Source: Deltaproteobacteria bacterium
GTDB lineage: Bacteria > Desulfobacterota > JAENJC01
Direction of reading: 5' to 3'
Assembly: GCA_016844545.1 (NCBI GenBank)
Contig: JAENJC010000004.1
Location: 1-16,954 of the forward strand
DNA: 16,954 nt
The position numbers were made by a program, and so were the translations under genes. The notes under the pieces were generated by a model, which saw only the letters and a program-made list of their open reading frames with translations, did no database searches and was not told the DNA's origin. Below, piece after piece: positions 1-4,874 of this stretch (positions are counted from its first letter, which is position 1; every line of letters begins with the position of its first letter).

Positions 1-2
1 GC

Positions 3-563
3 ACAGGAAAGACCCTGGTTGCCATCGCAGCAGGGCTCAAGAAGACCGCTGATGAAGAGACTTATACAAGACTGCTTGTATCACGCCCCATCTTCCCTCT
101 TGGAAAGGACATAGGCTTCCTGCCGGGAAACCTTGAGGAGAAGCTTACTCCGTGGATGCAGCCGATCTTTGACAACCTGGAGCTTATATTCGGCCTTGAT
201 CGTAAAGATAAAGAAAAGGGGATGCACTATAATTACAAGGAGCTCATGAACCAGGGTGTCTTGCAGCTTGAACCGCTCACTTACATCAGGGGAAGGAGCA
301 TACCAAACCAGTATATGATAGTTGACGAGGCGCAAAACCTGACGCCCCATGAGATAAAGACCATTATCACAAGGGCCGGAGATAACACAAAGATAGTCCT
401 GACCGGAGACCCTTACCAGATCGATAATCCATATATAGACTCATCCAGCAACGGACTCTCTTATGTGGTAGAGAGGTTTAAAAATGAGGTAATCGCCGGT
501 CATATGACCCTCTCCAAGGGTGAACGCTCTGAACTGGCAGAACGTGCTGCAAACCTCCTTTAA
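3..563 (+). CDS. PhoH-family ATPase, 3' part only (YlaK/PhoH2 type)
   Basis: The window opens inside this gene, at its Walker A motif: the codons from position 3 read TGKT, and the missing first Gly lies off the left edge. The visible 186 residues are the C-terminal ATPase half of a PhoH-like protein. They include SRPIFPLGKDIGFLPG, a Walker B box with VDEAQN (about 318-335) and the motif LTGDPYQID (about 400-423). This wording, with NPYIDSSSNGLSYVVERFK and the ending LSKGERSELAERAANLL, is typical of the PIN-PhoH (PhoH2/YlaK) subgroup. Such proteins usually carry a PIN RNase domain at the N-terminus, which would lie outside the window and cannot be confirmed. Family members are cytoplasmic ATP-dependent RNA helicase/nuclease-like proteins. 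The stop TAA is at 561-563. A repeat-filled gap separates it from rnc, so the two may not be one transcript. Confidence 0.9.
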   Translation, partial: TGKTLVAIAAGLKKTADEETYTRLLVSRPIFPLGKDIGFLPGNLEEKLTPWMQPIFDNLELIFGLDRKDKEKGMHYNYKELMNQGVLQLEPLTYIRGRSIPNQYMIVDEAQNLTPHEIKTIITRAGDNTKIVLTGDPYQIDNPYIDSSSNGLSYVVERFKNEVIAGHMTLSKGERSELAERAANLL

Positions 564-585
564 TACCTAAAAAAGCATCTGGACG

Positions 586-624
586 CAGATTCCCAAAAGT
601 AGGCGCTTCTAAGCGACACAGATT
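586..624. repeat. Dispersed repeat with palindromic core, copy 1
   Basis: This stretch reads CAGATT, then CCCAAAAGTAGG, then the palindromic core CGCTTCTAAGCG, then ACACAGATT. The same sequence occurs on the opposite strand at 11193-11230, with one base change and one base insertion or deletion. The unit is flanked on both sides by CAGATT. It is non-coding and about 10.5 kb from its sister copy, so this is a dispersed repeat and not shared gene content. Its family is not known to me. Confidence 0.8.
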
Positions 625-661
625 TGTACTGATAATTCAAAGACTTAAACAAAAACATACG

Positions 662-678
662 ATCACCTTTCGGGTGAT
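662..678. other. Small hairpin in the phoH-rnc gap
   Basis: ATCACC and GGTGAT form a 6-bp stem around the loop TTTCG. The nearest T-run is about 22 bases downstream (701-706), so it does not match a standard intrinsic terminator. It may be a repeat-associated hairpin or a weak processing site. Confidence 0.4.
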
Positions 679-703
679 ACCTATATTTCCTGTATCTATC
701 TTT

Positions 704-733
704 TTTATCTGCGTTTATCCGCCTTTATCTGCG
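704..733. repeat. 10-bp tandem repeat, three units (TTTATCTGCG)
   Basis: Three consecutive 10-base units are present: TTTATCTGCG (704-713), TTTATCCGCC (714-723) and TTTATCTGCG (724-733). The ATCTGCG word also occurs, as part of a different arrangement, in the gap at 11118-11246. Together with copy 1 at 586-624 this fills most of the 218-base gap between phoH and rnc, where no gene is seen. Confidence 0.75.
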
Positions 734-781
734 TCCCATTGCAGGATTTAGGTAATATATTATTTTCCAGAAGGCACAACT

Positions 782-1504
782 ATGGCTGCCAACATCGAAA
801 TAACCGATTTAAAGGAACTACAGAAAACCCTCTCCTATGACTTCAAGGATGAAGGTATCCTCGCTCAGGCCTTAACCCACAAATCATATGCAAATGAAAA
901 AAAGGGTATTATCAAGGACAATGAAAGGCTTGAGTTCCTTGGTGACGCAGTACTTGATCTCTCCATCAGTCACCTTATCATGGAAAGGTTTCCCGACCTG
1001 TCAGAAGGGGATATGTCCAAGCTGCGGGCATCCGTGGTAAATGAAAATTACCTTGCTGTGATGGCTGAAGAGTTTGAGCTTAACCAATACCTCCTGCTCG
1101 GCCACGGGGAAGAGCTAAGCGGGGGAAGGAATAAGCCTTCAATTCTTGCCGACTCATTTGAGGCAGTCATTGCTGCGATATATCTCGATGGCGGATTTGA
1201 TGCGGCATTTAAGACGGTATCCAGGCATTTTATCGACCTCCTTTCAAAAACTGACCTTTACGGGGACTATAAAACAAGGCTCCAGGAACTGACGCAGGAA
1301 AGGCTGAAATGTATGCCCTCATACACGTTGAAGAGTACCTCAGGCCCTGATCATGCCAGGGTCTTCGAGGTAGAGCTTCACATAGAGGGCAAACTCTATG
1401 GGGATGGAAAAGGAAAGACAAAAAAAGAGGCGGAGCAGAAGGCTGCAAGAGAAGCATTAGAAAAGCTTCGTGAAACGGAAGATGTGAGATGCATGACCGA
1501 TTAA
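782..1504 (+). CDS. rnc: Ribonuclease III
   Basis: RNase III cuts double-stranded RNA, including rRNA precursors, in the cytoplasm as a Mg2+-dependent homodimer. The 240-residue length is normal. The family signature NERLEFLGDAVLDL is at residues 47-60, and the acidic catalytic set is complete: E48, E51, D55, D124 and E127, the last two in ILADSFEAVI. Residues about 162-231 form the double-stranded-RNA-binding domain, ending in GKGKTKKEAEQKAAREALEKL-like sequence. The ATG at 782 is preceded by AGAAGG at 769-774 with suitable spacing. The last few residues (ETEDVRCMTD) are a loose tail. In many bacteria rnc is followed directly by era; here an accessory segment lies between them. Confidence 0.96.
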   Translation: MAANIEITDLKELQKTLSYDFKDEGILAQALTHKSYANEKKGIIKDNERLEFLGDAVLDLSISHLIMERFPDLSEGDMSKLRASVVNENYLAVMAEEFELNQYLLLGHGEELSGGRNKPSILADSFEAVIAAIYLDGGFDAAFKTVSRHFIDLLSKTDLYGDYKTRLQELTQERLKCMPSYTLKSTSGPDHARVFEVELHIEGKLYGDGKGKTKKEAEQKAAREALEKLRETEDVRCMTD

Positions 1505-1549
1505 GCATTTTGGGCTGAGAGTAAAATATAAGGTCTCCCGGTGTTTTTC

Positions 1550-1578
1550 TTGACAAGGTTGTTTGCTTAAACAATAAT
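1550..1578 (+). promoter_or_regulatory. Sigma-70-like promoter overlapping the methyltransferase start
   Basis: A perfect -35 box TTGACA (1550-1555) is followed 17 bases later by AATAAT (1573-1578). The -10 box overlaps the ATG at 1577. Transcription would begin near 1585, downstream of that ATG, so a message from this promoter would have to use the second ATG at 1589, almost leaderless. The match could also be chance; no other evidence supports it. Confidence 0.35.
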
Positions 1579-2161
1579 GAAAACGACTATGACCGTAAAG
1601 ACCGTAACTAGAAGCAAACAAGTGACAGAGGTCCGCGAACCGTCCGTTGACTATGTTAGGAATAAAGAAATCCCTTTCTTTTTCGGAAAGCCTCTCCTTA
1701 AAGGTTCACACCATGATCTTGATGCCGATCAATTAAACCCGGACGCCCCGGAGCTTTATTATTCTCATCCCAATGGCGAGATATGGGTTGGAGATTCGAT
1801 TGCCTGGCTTGGTTCCATGAAGAGCGAATCTGTTGACCTCATCTTTGCCGATCCGCCATACAATATAAAAAAGGCTGAATGGGATACCTTTGAATCCCAG
1901 CAGGAGTACGTCAACTGGTCCCTTAAATGGATTGAGCAGGCAGCTCGGGTTTTGAAACCGGAAGGGACCCTTTACATCTGCGGCTTTTCCGAAATCCTTG
2001 CCGATCTGAAACTTCCGGCTTCTCAATTTTTCAAGGGCTGTAGGTGGATTGTCTGGCACTATAAAAACAAGGCAAACTTAGACGATGAATCGGGGACGGG
2101 TTCACATATTGATTTCAGAGCTAAGCTTGAACGCAGAAGGCAGAGAGAAAAACCTCAATAA
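1577..2161 (+). pseudogene. Truncated beta-class DNA methyltransferase (N4-C or N6-A type)
   Basis: The first about 168 residues match the N-terminal part of a site-specific amino-methyltransferase of the N6_N4_Mtase family: GDSIAWLGSMKSESVDLIFADPPYN with catalytic DPPY at residues 92-95, then EWDTF, ARVLKPEGTLYICG and WIVWHYKNKANL. After KANL the family likeness stops. The next 26 residues (DDESGTGSHIDFRAKLERRR and onward) are low-complexity and basic, and are encoded by a GGGAC-type dispersed repeat (2087-2110) and following DNA. In beta-class enzymes the SAM-binding FxGxG motif and the target-recognition region lie C-terminal to DPPY, so both are missing. The frame is open to TAA at 2159-2161, but the product is most likely inactive. 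No restriction enzyme gene is visible nearby. Confidence 0.75.
2087..2110 (+). repeat. GGGAC-type dispersed repeat, copy A
   Basis: GAATCGGGGACGGG then TTCACATATT. It begins within about 10 bases of the point where the methyltransferase loses family similarity and is translated as part of its false C-terminus. It resembles copy D (2977-2993, AATTGGGACGGTTC), in the same orientation. Short GGGAC repeats like this are seen in intergenic DNA of many environmental bacteria; this is recalled, not searched. Confidence 0.6.
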
Positions 2162-2187
2162 AATCAAGGGACACTTCCCACATTAAA
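2161..2187 (+). repeat. GGGAC-type dispersed repeat, copy B (left flank of toxin-antitoxin pair)
   Basis: AAATCAAGGGACACTT then CCCACATTAAA. It aligns with copy C (2947-2973) at 21 of 27 positions without gaps and in the same orientation. It starts at the last base of the methyltransferase stop codon and ends about 33 bases before the promoter of the toxin-antitoxin pair. Confidence 0.7.
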
Positions 2188-2219
2188 AGCGCCGGCCCAA
2201 AGGGTTTGATTGAAAAGAT

Positions 2220-2267
2220 TTGAACATAGACCCCTTATGATATAGAATTGGCAGAGATATAGGAGGT
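2220..2267 (+). promoter_or_regulatory. Promoter and Shine-Dalgarno of the toxin-antitoxin operon
   Basis: A -35 element TTGAAC (2220-2225), a 17-base spacer and a -10 element TAGAAT (2243-2248, five of six consensus bases) precede a perfect AGGAGGT Shine-Dalgarno at 2261-2267, six bases before the ATG at 2274. The module therefore appears to carry its own transcription and translation signals, as expected for a mobile toxin-antitoxin cassette. Confidence 0.6.
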
Positions 2268-2273
2268 TTTAAA

Positions 2274-2564
2274 ATGCAGACCATCTCAATAAAGAGTAGT
2301 TCCGCTGAAACAGTTATCCCGCTTCTAAAAAATGCCATAGACAGGGAAAAACGCATATTAAAAGAAAGTGTCAGGGTGACGAAAGAAAAGGTCAACAAGC
2401 TTGCCGGGACTCTTTCTGTTGATATTGACAAACTCATGAGGGGAGAGGTTGAACACACCGATTCCAATGACATGCAGTTAATCGAGCTTGAAGGAGAGGT
2501 CGAGGTATTAAGGCACCTTGAATCCGAACTTAATGACTTTGAGTCAGTTGAGATATGCAGATAA
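2274..2564 (+). CDS. Probable antitoxin (TumA-like, coiled-coil)
   Basis: This 96-residue charged protein is predicted mostly helical, with long heptad-like stretches (residues about 15-50, and again about 68-92). The layout REKR near residue 25, LIELEGEVEVLRHLESEL near 69-86 and a final ESVEI resembles small antitoxins encoded directly before DUF6516/TumE toxins; this is recognition from memory of family pattern, not a search result. It has no visible DNA-binding ribbon-helix-helix or helix-turn-helix, so autoregulation is unclear. Translation begins at ATG 2274 behind a perfect AGGAGGT. Its stop (2562-2564) overlaps the toxin start (2555) by 10 bases, so the toxin is probably translationally coupled to it. 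Confidence 0.65.
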   Translation: MQTISIKSSSAETVIPLLKNAIDREKRILKESVRVTKEKVNKLAGTLSVDIDKLMRGEVEHTDSNDMQLIELEGEVEVLRHLESELNDFESVEICR

Positions 2565-2944
2565 AGGACTACCTTGACGAGATTCTGAATCTAATCGCAG
2601 AAAACCCCTTCACTCTTTCTCAAAACCTTTCCTTTGAAGAACGTCCCCCTGATTCCGCTTTCGTCTCAGGCCTAATCACTTTTACCGATACCTCAAAACT
2701 GCATTTCAAGGAATTTGTGGTCTTTAAACAAGCTGATTTAAAAATCCTGAAATATGGCTATAACTATCTGGATAAGAATGAAGCCTTGATCTTCAGGTAT
2801 GACAACGCCCTCGATCCCCAGGCGAAGAAGCTATCTACATATCCTGAACACAAGCACACCTTAAAAGGTTTGCAGTCGGCGCCAAGACCGGCCTTCAGAG
2901 AAGTATTGTTGGAAATATCCAGTATCATAGCGGCGGGAAAATAA
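2555..2944 (+). CDS. TumE-family (DUF6516) toxin of a toxin-antitoxin pair
   Basis: This 129-residue protein carries the hallmark layout of the DUF6516/TumE family: LHFKEFVVF (residues 49-57), alternating tyrosines in YGYNY (67-71), the core LIFRYDNA (78-85), the basic-histidine motif STYPEHKH (94-101) and a final FREVLLEIS helix. The family is annotated as the toxin of a two-gene module; its molecular target is not something I can state from sequence. All recognisable motifs are present with no frameshift, so it looks intact. Its start codon lies within the last codons of the antitoxin gene, and a GGGAC repeat begins three bases after its stop. It sits between rnc and era, which suggests horizontal arrival. 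Confidence 0.75.
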   Translation: MQIKDYLDEILNLIAENPFTLSQNLSFEERPPDSAFVSGLITFTDTSKLHFKEFVVFKQADLKILKYGYNYLDKNEALIFRYDNALDPQAKKLSTYPEHKHTLKGLQSAPRPAFREVLLEISSIIAAGK

Positions 2945-2946
2945 CG

Positions 2947-2973
2947 AAATCGAGGGACGCTTTCAACGTTAAT
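2947..2973 (+). repeat. GGGAC-type dispersed repeat, copy C (right flank of toxin-antitoxin pair)
   Basis: AAATCGAGGGACGCTTT then CAACGTTAAT, 21 of 27 bases identical to copy B at 2161-2187 in direct orientation. It starts three bases after the toxin stop codon. Copies B and C thus bracket the toxin-antitoxin module tightly. Confidence 0.7.
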
Positions 2974-2976
2974 AGG

Positions 2977-2993
2977 AATTGGGACGGTTCTAT
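2977..2993 (+). repeat. GGGAC-type dispersed repeat, copy D
   Basis: AATTGGGACGGTTCTAT, closest to copy A at 2087-2110 (shared AAT, GGGACGG and TTC words). The order of copies is A, B, toxin-antitoxin, C, D, all in one orientation. Confidence 0.5.
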
Positions 2994-3001
2994 ATAGTTG
3001 C

Positions 3002-3088
3002 CGTAACGGGATAACGGAGCAGGAAATTGACTACTTCCGCCGCTGGGCTGAAACGGGCGTTTTCGGGAAACTTTGGGAGAAAATAAAA
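3002..3088 (+). pseudogene. Possible transposase remnant (IS5-family-like fragment)
   Basis: One frame of this gap encodes a protein-like fragment with no start codon, RNGITEQEIDYFRRWAETGV followed by FGKLWEKIK. The block YFRRWAETGVF-KLWE resembles the conserved N-terminal region of IS5-group DDE transposases, where a (Y/F)RRW...GVFEKLW motif is common. Only about 29 codons remain, with no DDE catalytic part, so it is a relic if real. It runs into the era start codon. The match is from memory and short; a chance open frame is possible. Confidence 0.35.
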
Positions 3089-3969
3089 TGTCATTCAAAT
3101 CAGGTTTCATAGCTATCATAGGAAGGCCCAATGTCGGGAAGTCTACCCTCATGAACGCCATCCTTGGGGAGAAGGTATCAATCATCTCCAACAGGCCTCA
3201 GACCACAAGGAACAAGATACTTGGGATTAGAAATGTCGAGGGAGGCCAGCTTATATTCCTTGATACACCTGGAATCCATAAGGGAAAGCATCTTATGGAC
3301 AGGCTCATGGTCAAGGAGGCCATGTCATGCATAGAAGGAGTAGACCTGATACTTGCAGTGGTTGATGCAGAGAGGGTGCTGACAGAAGAGGATGAGCTGG
3401 TACTCGAATCTCTGAAGACGGCAAAAATACCTGTATTCCTTATAATAAACAAGGTCGACCTGATCAGGAAAGACCTTCTACTCCATCAGATCTCCAGATA
3501 TACATCTTCTTATGGCTTTAAGGAGGTCATCCCATTATCAGCATATAAGGGAGAGGGGATTGAAGAGCTGGTACGGTTGATGAAAGATGTTCTCCCTGAA
3601 GGGCCCCGGTATTTCCCTGAAGAGACATTAACAGACAGGCCGGAGAGGTTTATAATAACCGAGATAATAAGGGAAAAGGCCATAAACATGACCAGGGAGG
3701 AGATCCCTTACTCCATTGCCGTAATGGTGGACGAGTTTAAGGAAAAGGAGAAGCTTGTTTCCATCAGCGCCACCATATATGTTGAAAGGGACTCACAAAA
3801 AGGTATAATTATTGGCAAGGGCGGAAAGATGCTAAAGACCATAGGGACTGAGGCCAGGAAGGATATGGAAAAACTCCTTGCCTGCAAGGTCTTTCTGGAG
3901 CTGTGGGTGAAGGTACACAAGGACTGGAGGAAGGACCCCGTCTTCCTAAGGGACTTGGGAATAGAGTAA
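3088..3969 (+). CDS. era: GTPase Era
   Basis: Era is a GTP-binding protein that binds the 3' end of 16S rRNA and helps assemble the 30S subunit. From ATG 3088 it has 293 residues, normal for the family. G1 is GRPNVGKS (12-19), the G2 Thr lies in PQTTRNK (37-43), G3 is DTPG (59-62), G4 is NKVD (121-124) and G5 is SAYKG (151-155). The C-terminal KH RNA-binding domain has IIGKGGKMLKTIG (241-253) and ends ELWVKVHKDWRKD. An in-frame TTG at 3073 would add five residues, but GGGAGA at 3075-3080 is well placed as the ribosome-binding site for ATG 3088, so that start is preferred. This ribosome-binding site lies within the possible transposase fragment. Confidence 0.96.
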   Translation: MSFKSGFIAIIGRPNVGKSTLMNAILGEKVSIISNRPQTTRNKILGIRNVEGGQLIFLDTPGIHKGKHLMDRLMVKEAMSCIEGVDLILAVVDAERVLTEEDELVLESLKTAKIPVFLIINKVDLIRKDLLLHQISRYTSSYGFKEVIPLSAYKGEGIEELVRLMKDVLPEGPRYFPEETLTDRPERFIITEIIREKAINMTREEIPYSIAVMVDEFKEKEKLVSISATIYVERDSQKGIIIGKGGKMLKTIGTEARKDMEKLLACKVFLELWVKVHKDWRKDPVFLRDLGIE

Positions 3970-3972
3970 ATT

Positions 3973-3995
3973 AGTGGTCAGTGTTCGGTGGTCAG
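3973..3995. repeat. GTGGTCA-type dispersed repeat between era and the FecR gene
   Basis: AGTGGTCAGTG then TTCGGTGGTCAG. Its first 11 bases are identical to part of the heptamer array found on the other strand inside the NtrC-like regulator gene (13955-13965). The rest of this 75-base gap has no gene; AGGAGG just before 4045 is the Shine-Dalgarno for the next gene. Confidence 0.6.
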
Positions 3996-4044
3996 CTAAC
4001 GGGCCTAAAAGCCTGCTTCTACGGAGGCATACACAGGAGGAAAT

Positions 4045-4803
4045 ATGAACATCCTATATTCAGTGGCTATTGCCATGTTAATTGCTTTACCCTATTATTC
4101 CTTTGCAGACGAGGCCCCATCAGGCGCCGGAACCATAACCTACGTAAAAGGGACAGCCCAGAAGAAGGGGACAAATGGTGAGGATTGGGAGAGGGCAAAG
4201 GAGAACACGACTCTTACTTCCGGTGACAAGGTGAAGACCCTGGAGAAGACAAGGGCGGAGATAAGGCTTGAGGCTGGAAAGGTGATCAGGCTCGATGAGA
4301 ACACCACGGTTGACCTTGTCAAACTGGTTGAAGAGTCGCAGAATAAGGTTGAAACGGACATAAAGATAGAGCAGGGAAACCTCTGGGCAAAGGTGGGAAA
4401 GCTCGGTGAAAATACTGAGCTGAAGGTGGAATCACCTATAGCAGGGGCCTCTATCAGGGGGACTACCTTCAGAGTGGAGGTGGCTATAGACAAATCAACA
4501 CAGTTAAATGTGTACGAAGGAGTGGTCGAGATATACAACCCGATGCAGAAGACCAAAGGACCGATAACAAGGATCGAGGCCCCGAGAGAGGTGAAAAAGC
4601 CCGGATATATTGAAGGGCCCAAGGAGGTCTCACTCGACGAATGGACTTATATTGTAAAGGATATGCAGAGGTTCACCATAACTCCTGCCGGTATAAAAAA
4701 GGTGGAGGGGTTCAAGAAGGACGATACTGAAGAGCAGAGCGACTGGGTGAAGTGGAATATGGAAATGGACAAAAAGATGGACAAGAAGGGCAACATGCCT
4801 TAG
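4045..4803 (+). CDS. FecR-domain periplasmic protein
   Basis: A 252-residue secreted protein. Residues 1-21 form a signal peptide (hydrophobic MLIALPYYSF, likely cleavage after SFA). After it, GTITYVKGTAQKKG and GDKVKTLEKTRAEIRLEAGK, then LDENTTVDL, NLWAKVGKLGENTELKVESP and IAGASIRGTTFRVEV, form a FecR domain (residues about 28-165). The C-terminal third is lysine- and glutamate-rich and ends MEMDKKMDKKGNMP. FecR domains outside iron signalling are often small periplasmic beta-rich modules; no sigma factor or TonB receptor is nearby, so a role in ferric-citrate signalling is unlikely. It precedes bamA by 71 bases on the same strand, suggesting an envelope function. The start ATG has a strong Shine-Dalgarno, ACAGGAGG. 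The exact role is unknown. Confidence 0.8.
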   Translation: MNILYSVAIAMLIALPYYSFADEAPSGAGTITYVKGTAQKKGTNGEDWERAKENTTLTSGDKVKTLEKTRAEIRLEAGKVIRLDENTTVDLVKLVEESQNKVETDIKIEQGNLWAKVGKLGENTELKVESPIAGASIRGTTFRVEVAIDKSTQLNVYEGVVEIYNPMQKTKGPITRIEAPREVKKPGYIEGPKEVSLDEWTYIVKDMQRFTITPAGIKKVEGFKKDDTEEQSDWVKWNMEMDKKMDKKGNMP

Positions 4804-4815
4804 TTTTCTATTTAC

Positions 4816-4865
4816 AACCCCCCTTGCACCTGATATTATTGCGCTTTTATCGGGATTTGGGGGTT
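4816..4865 (+). promoter_or_regulatory. Possible hairpin hiding the bamA ribosome-binding site
   Basis: AACCCCC (4816-4822) is complementary to GGGGGTT (4859-4865). The G-run is the only Shine-Dalgarno-like sequence before the preferred bamA start at 4875. Pairing over a 36-base loop could limit translation. This is a seven-base match and could be chance. Confidence 0.25.
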
Positions 4866-4874
4866 CTCAATTTA

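Noticed and set aside
662..706. Hairpin plus T-run as an intrinsic terminator of phoH
   Set aside because: The T-run starts 22 bases after the stem, too far for the usual mechanism.
586..733. CRISPR array
   Set aside because: Repeat units are adjacent or degenerate with no regular spacers and no cas genes nearby.
4140..4622. Minus-strand open frame of 160 codons inside the FecR-domain gene
   Set aside because: It is antisense to a gene with signal peptide, strong ribosome-binding site and domain motifs.
4752..4874. Upstream extension of bamA overlapping the FecR gene
   Set aside because: It would place about 40 residues before the signal peptide and overlaps a well-supported gene; ATG 4875 gives a normal secreted BamA.
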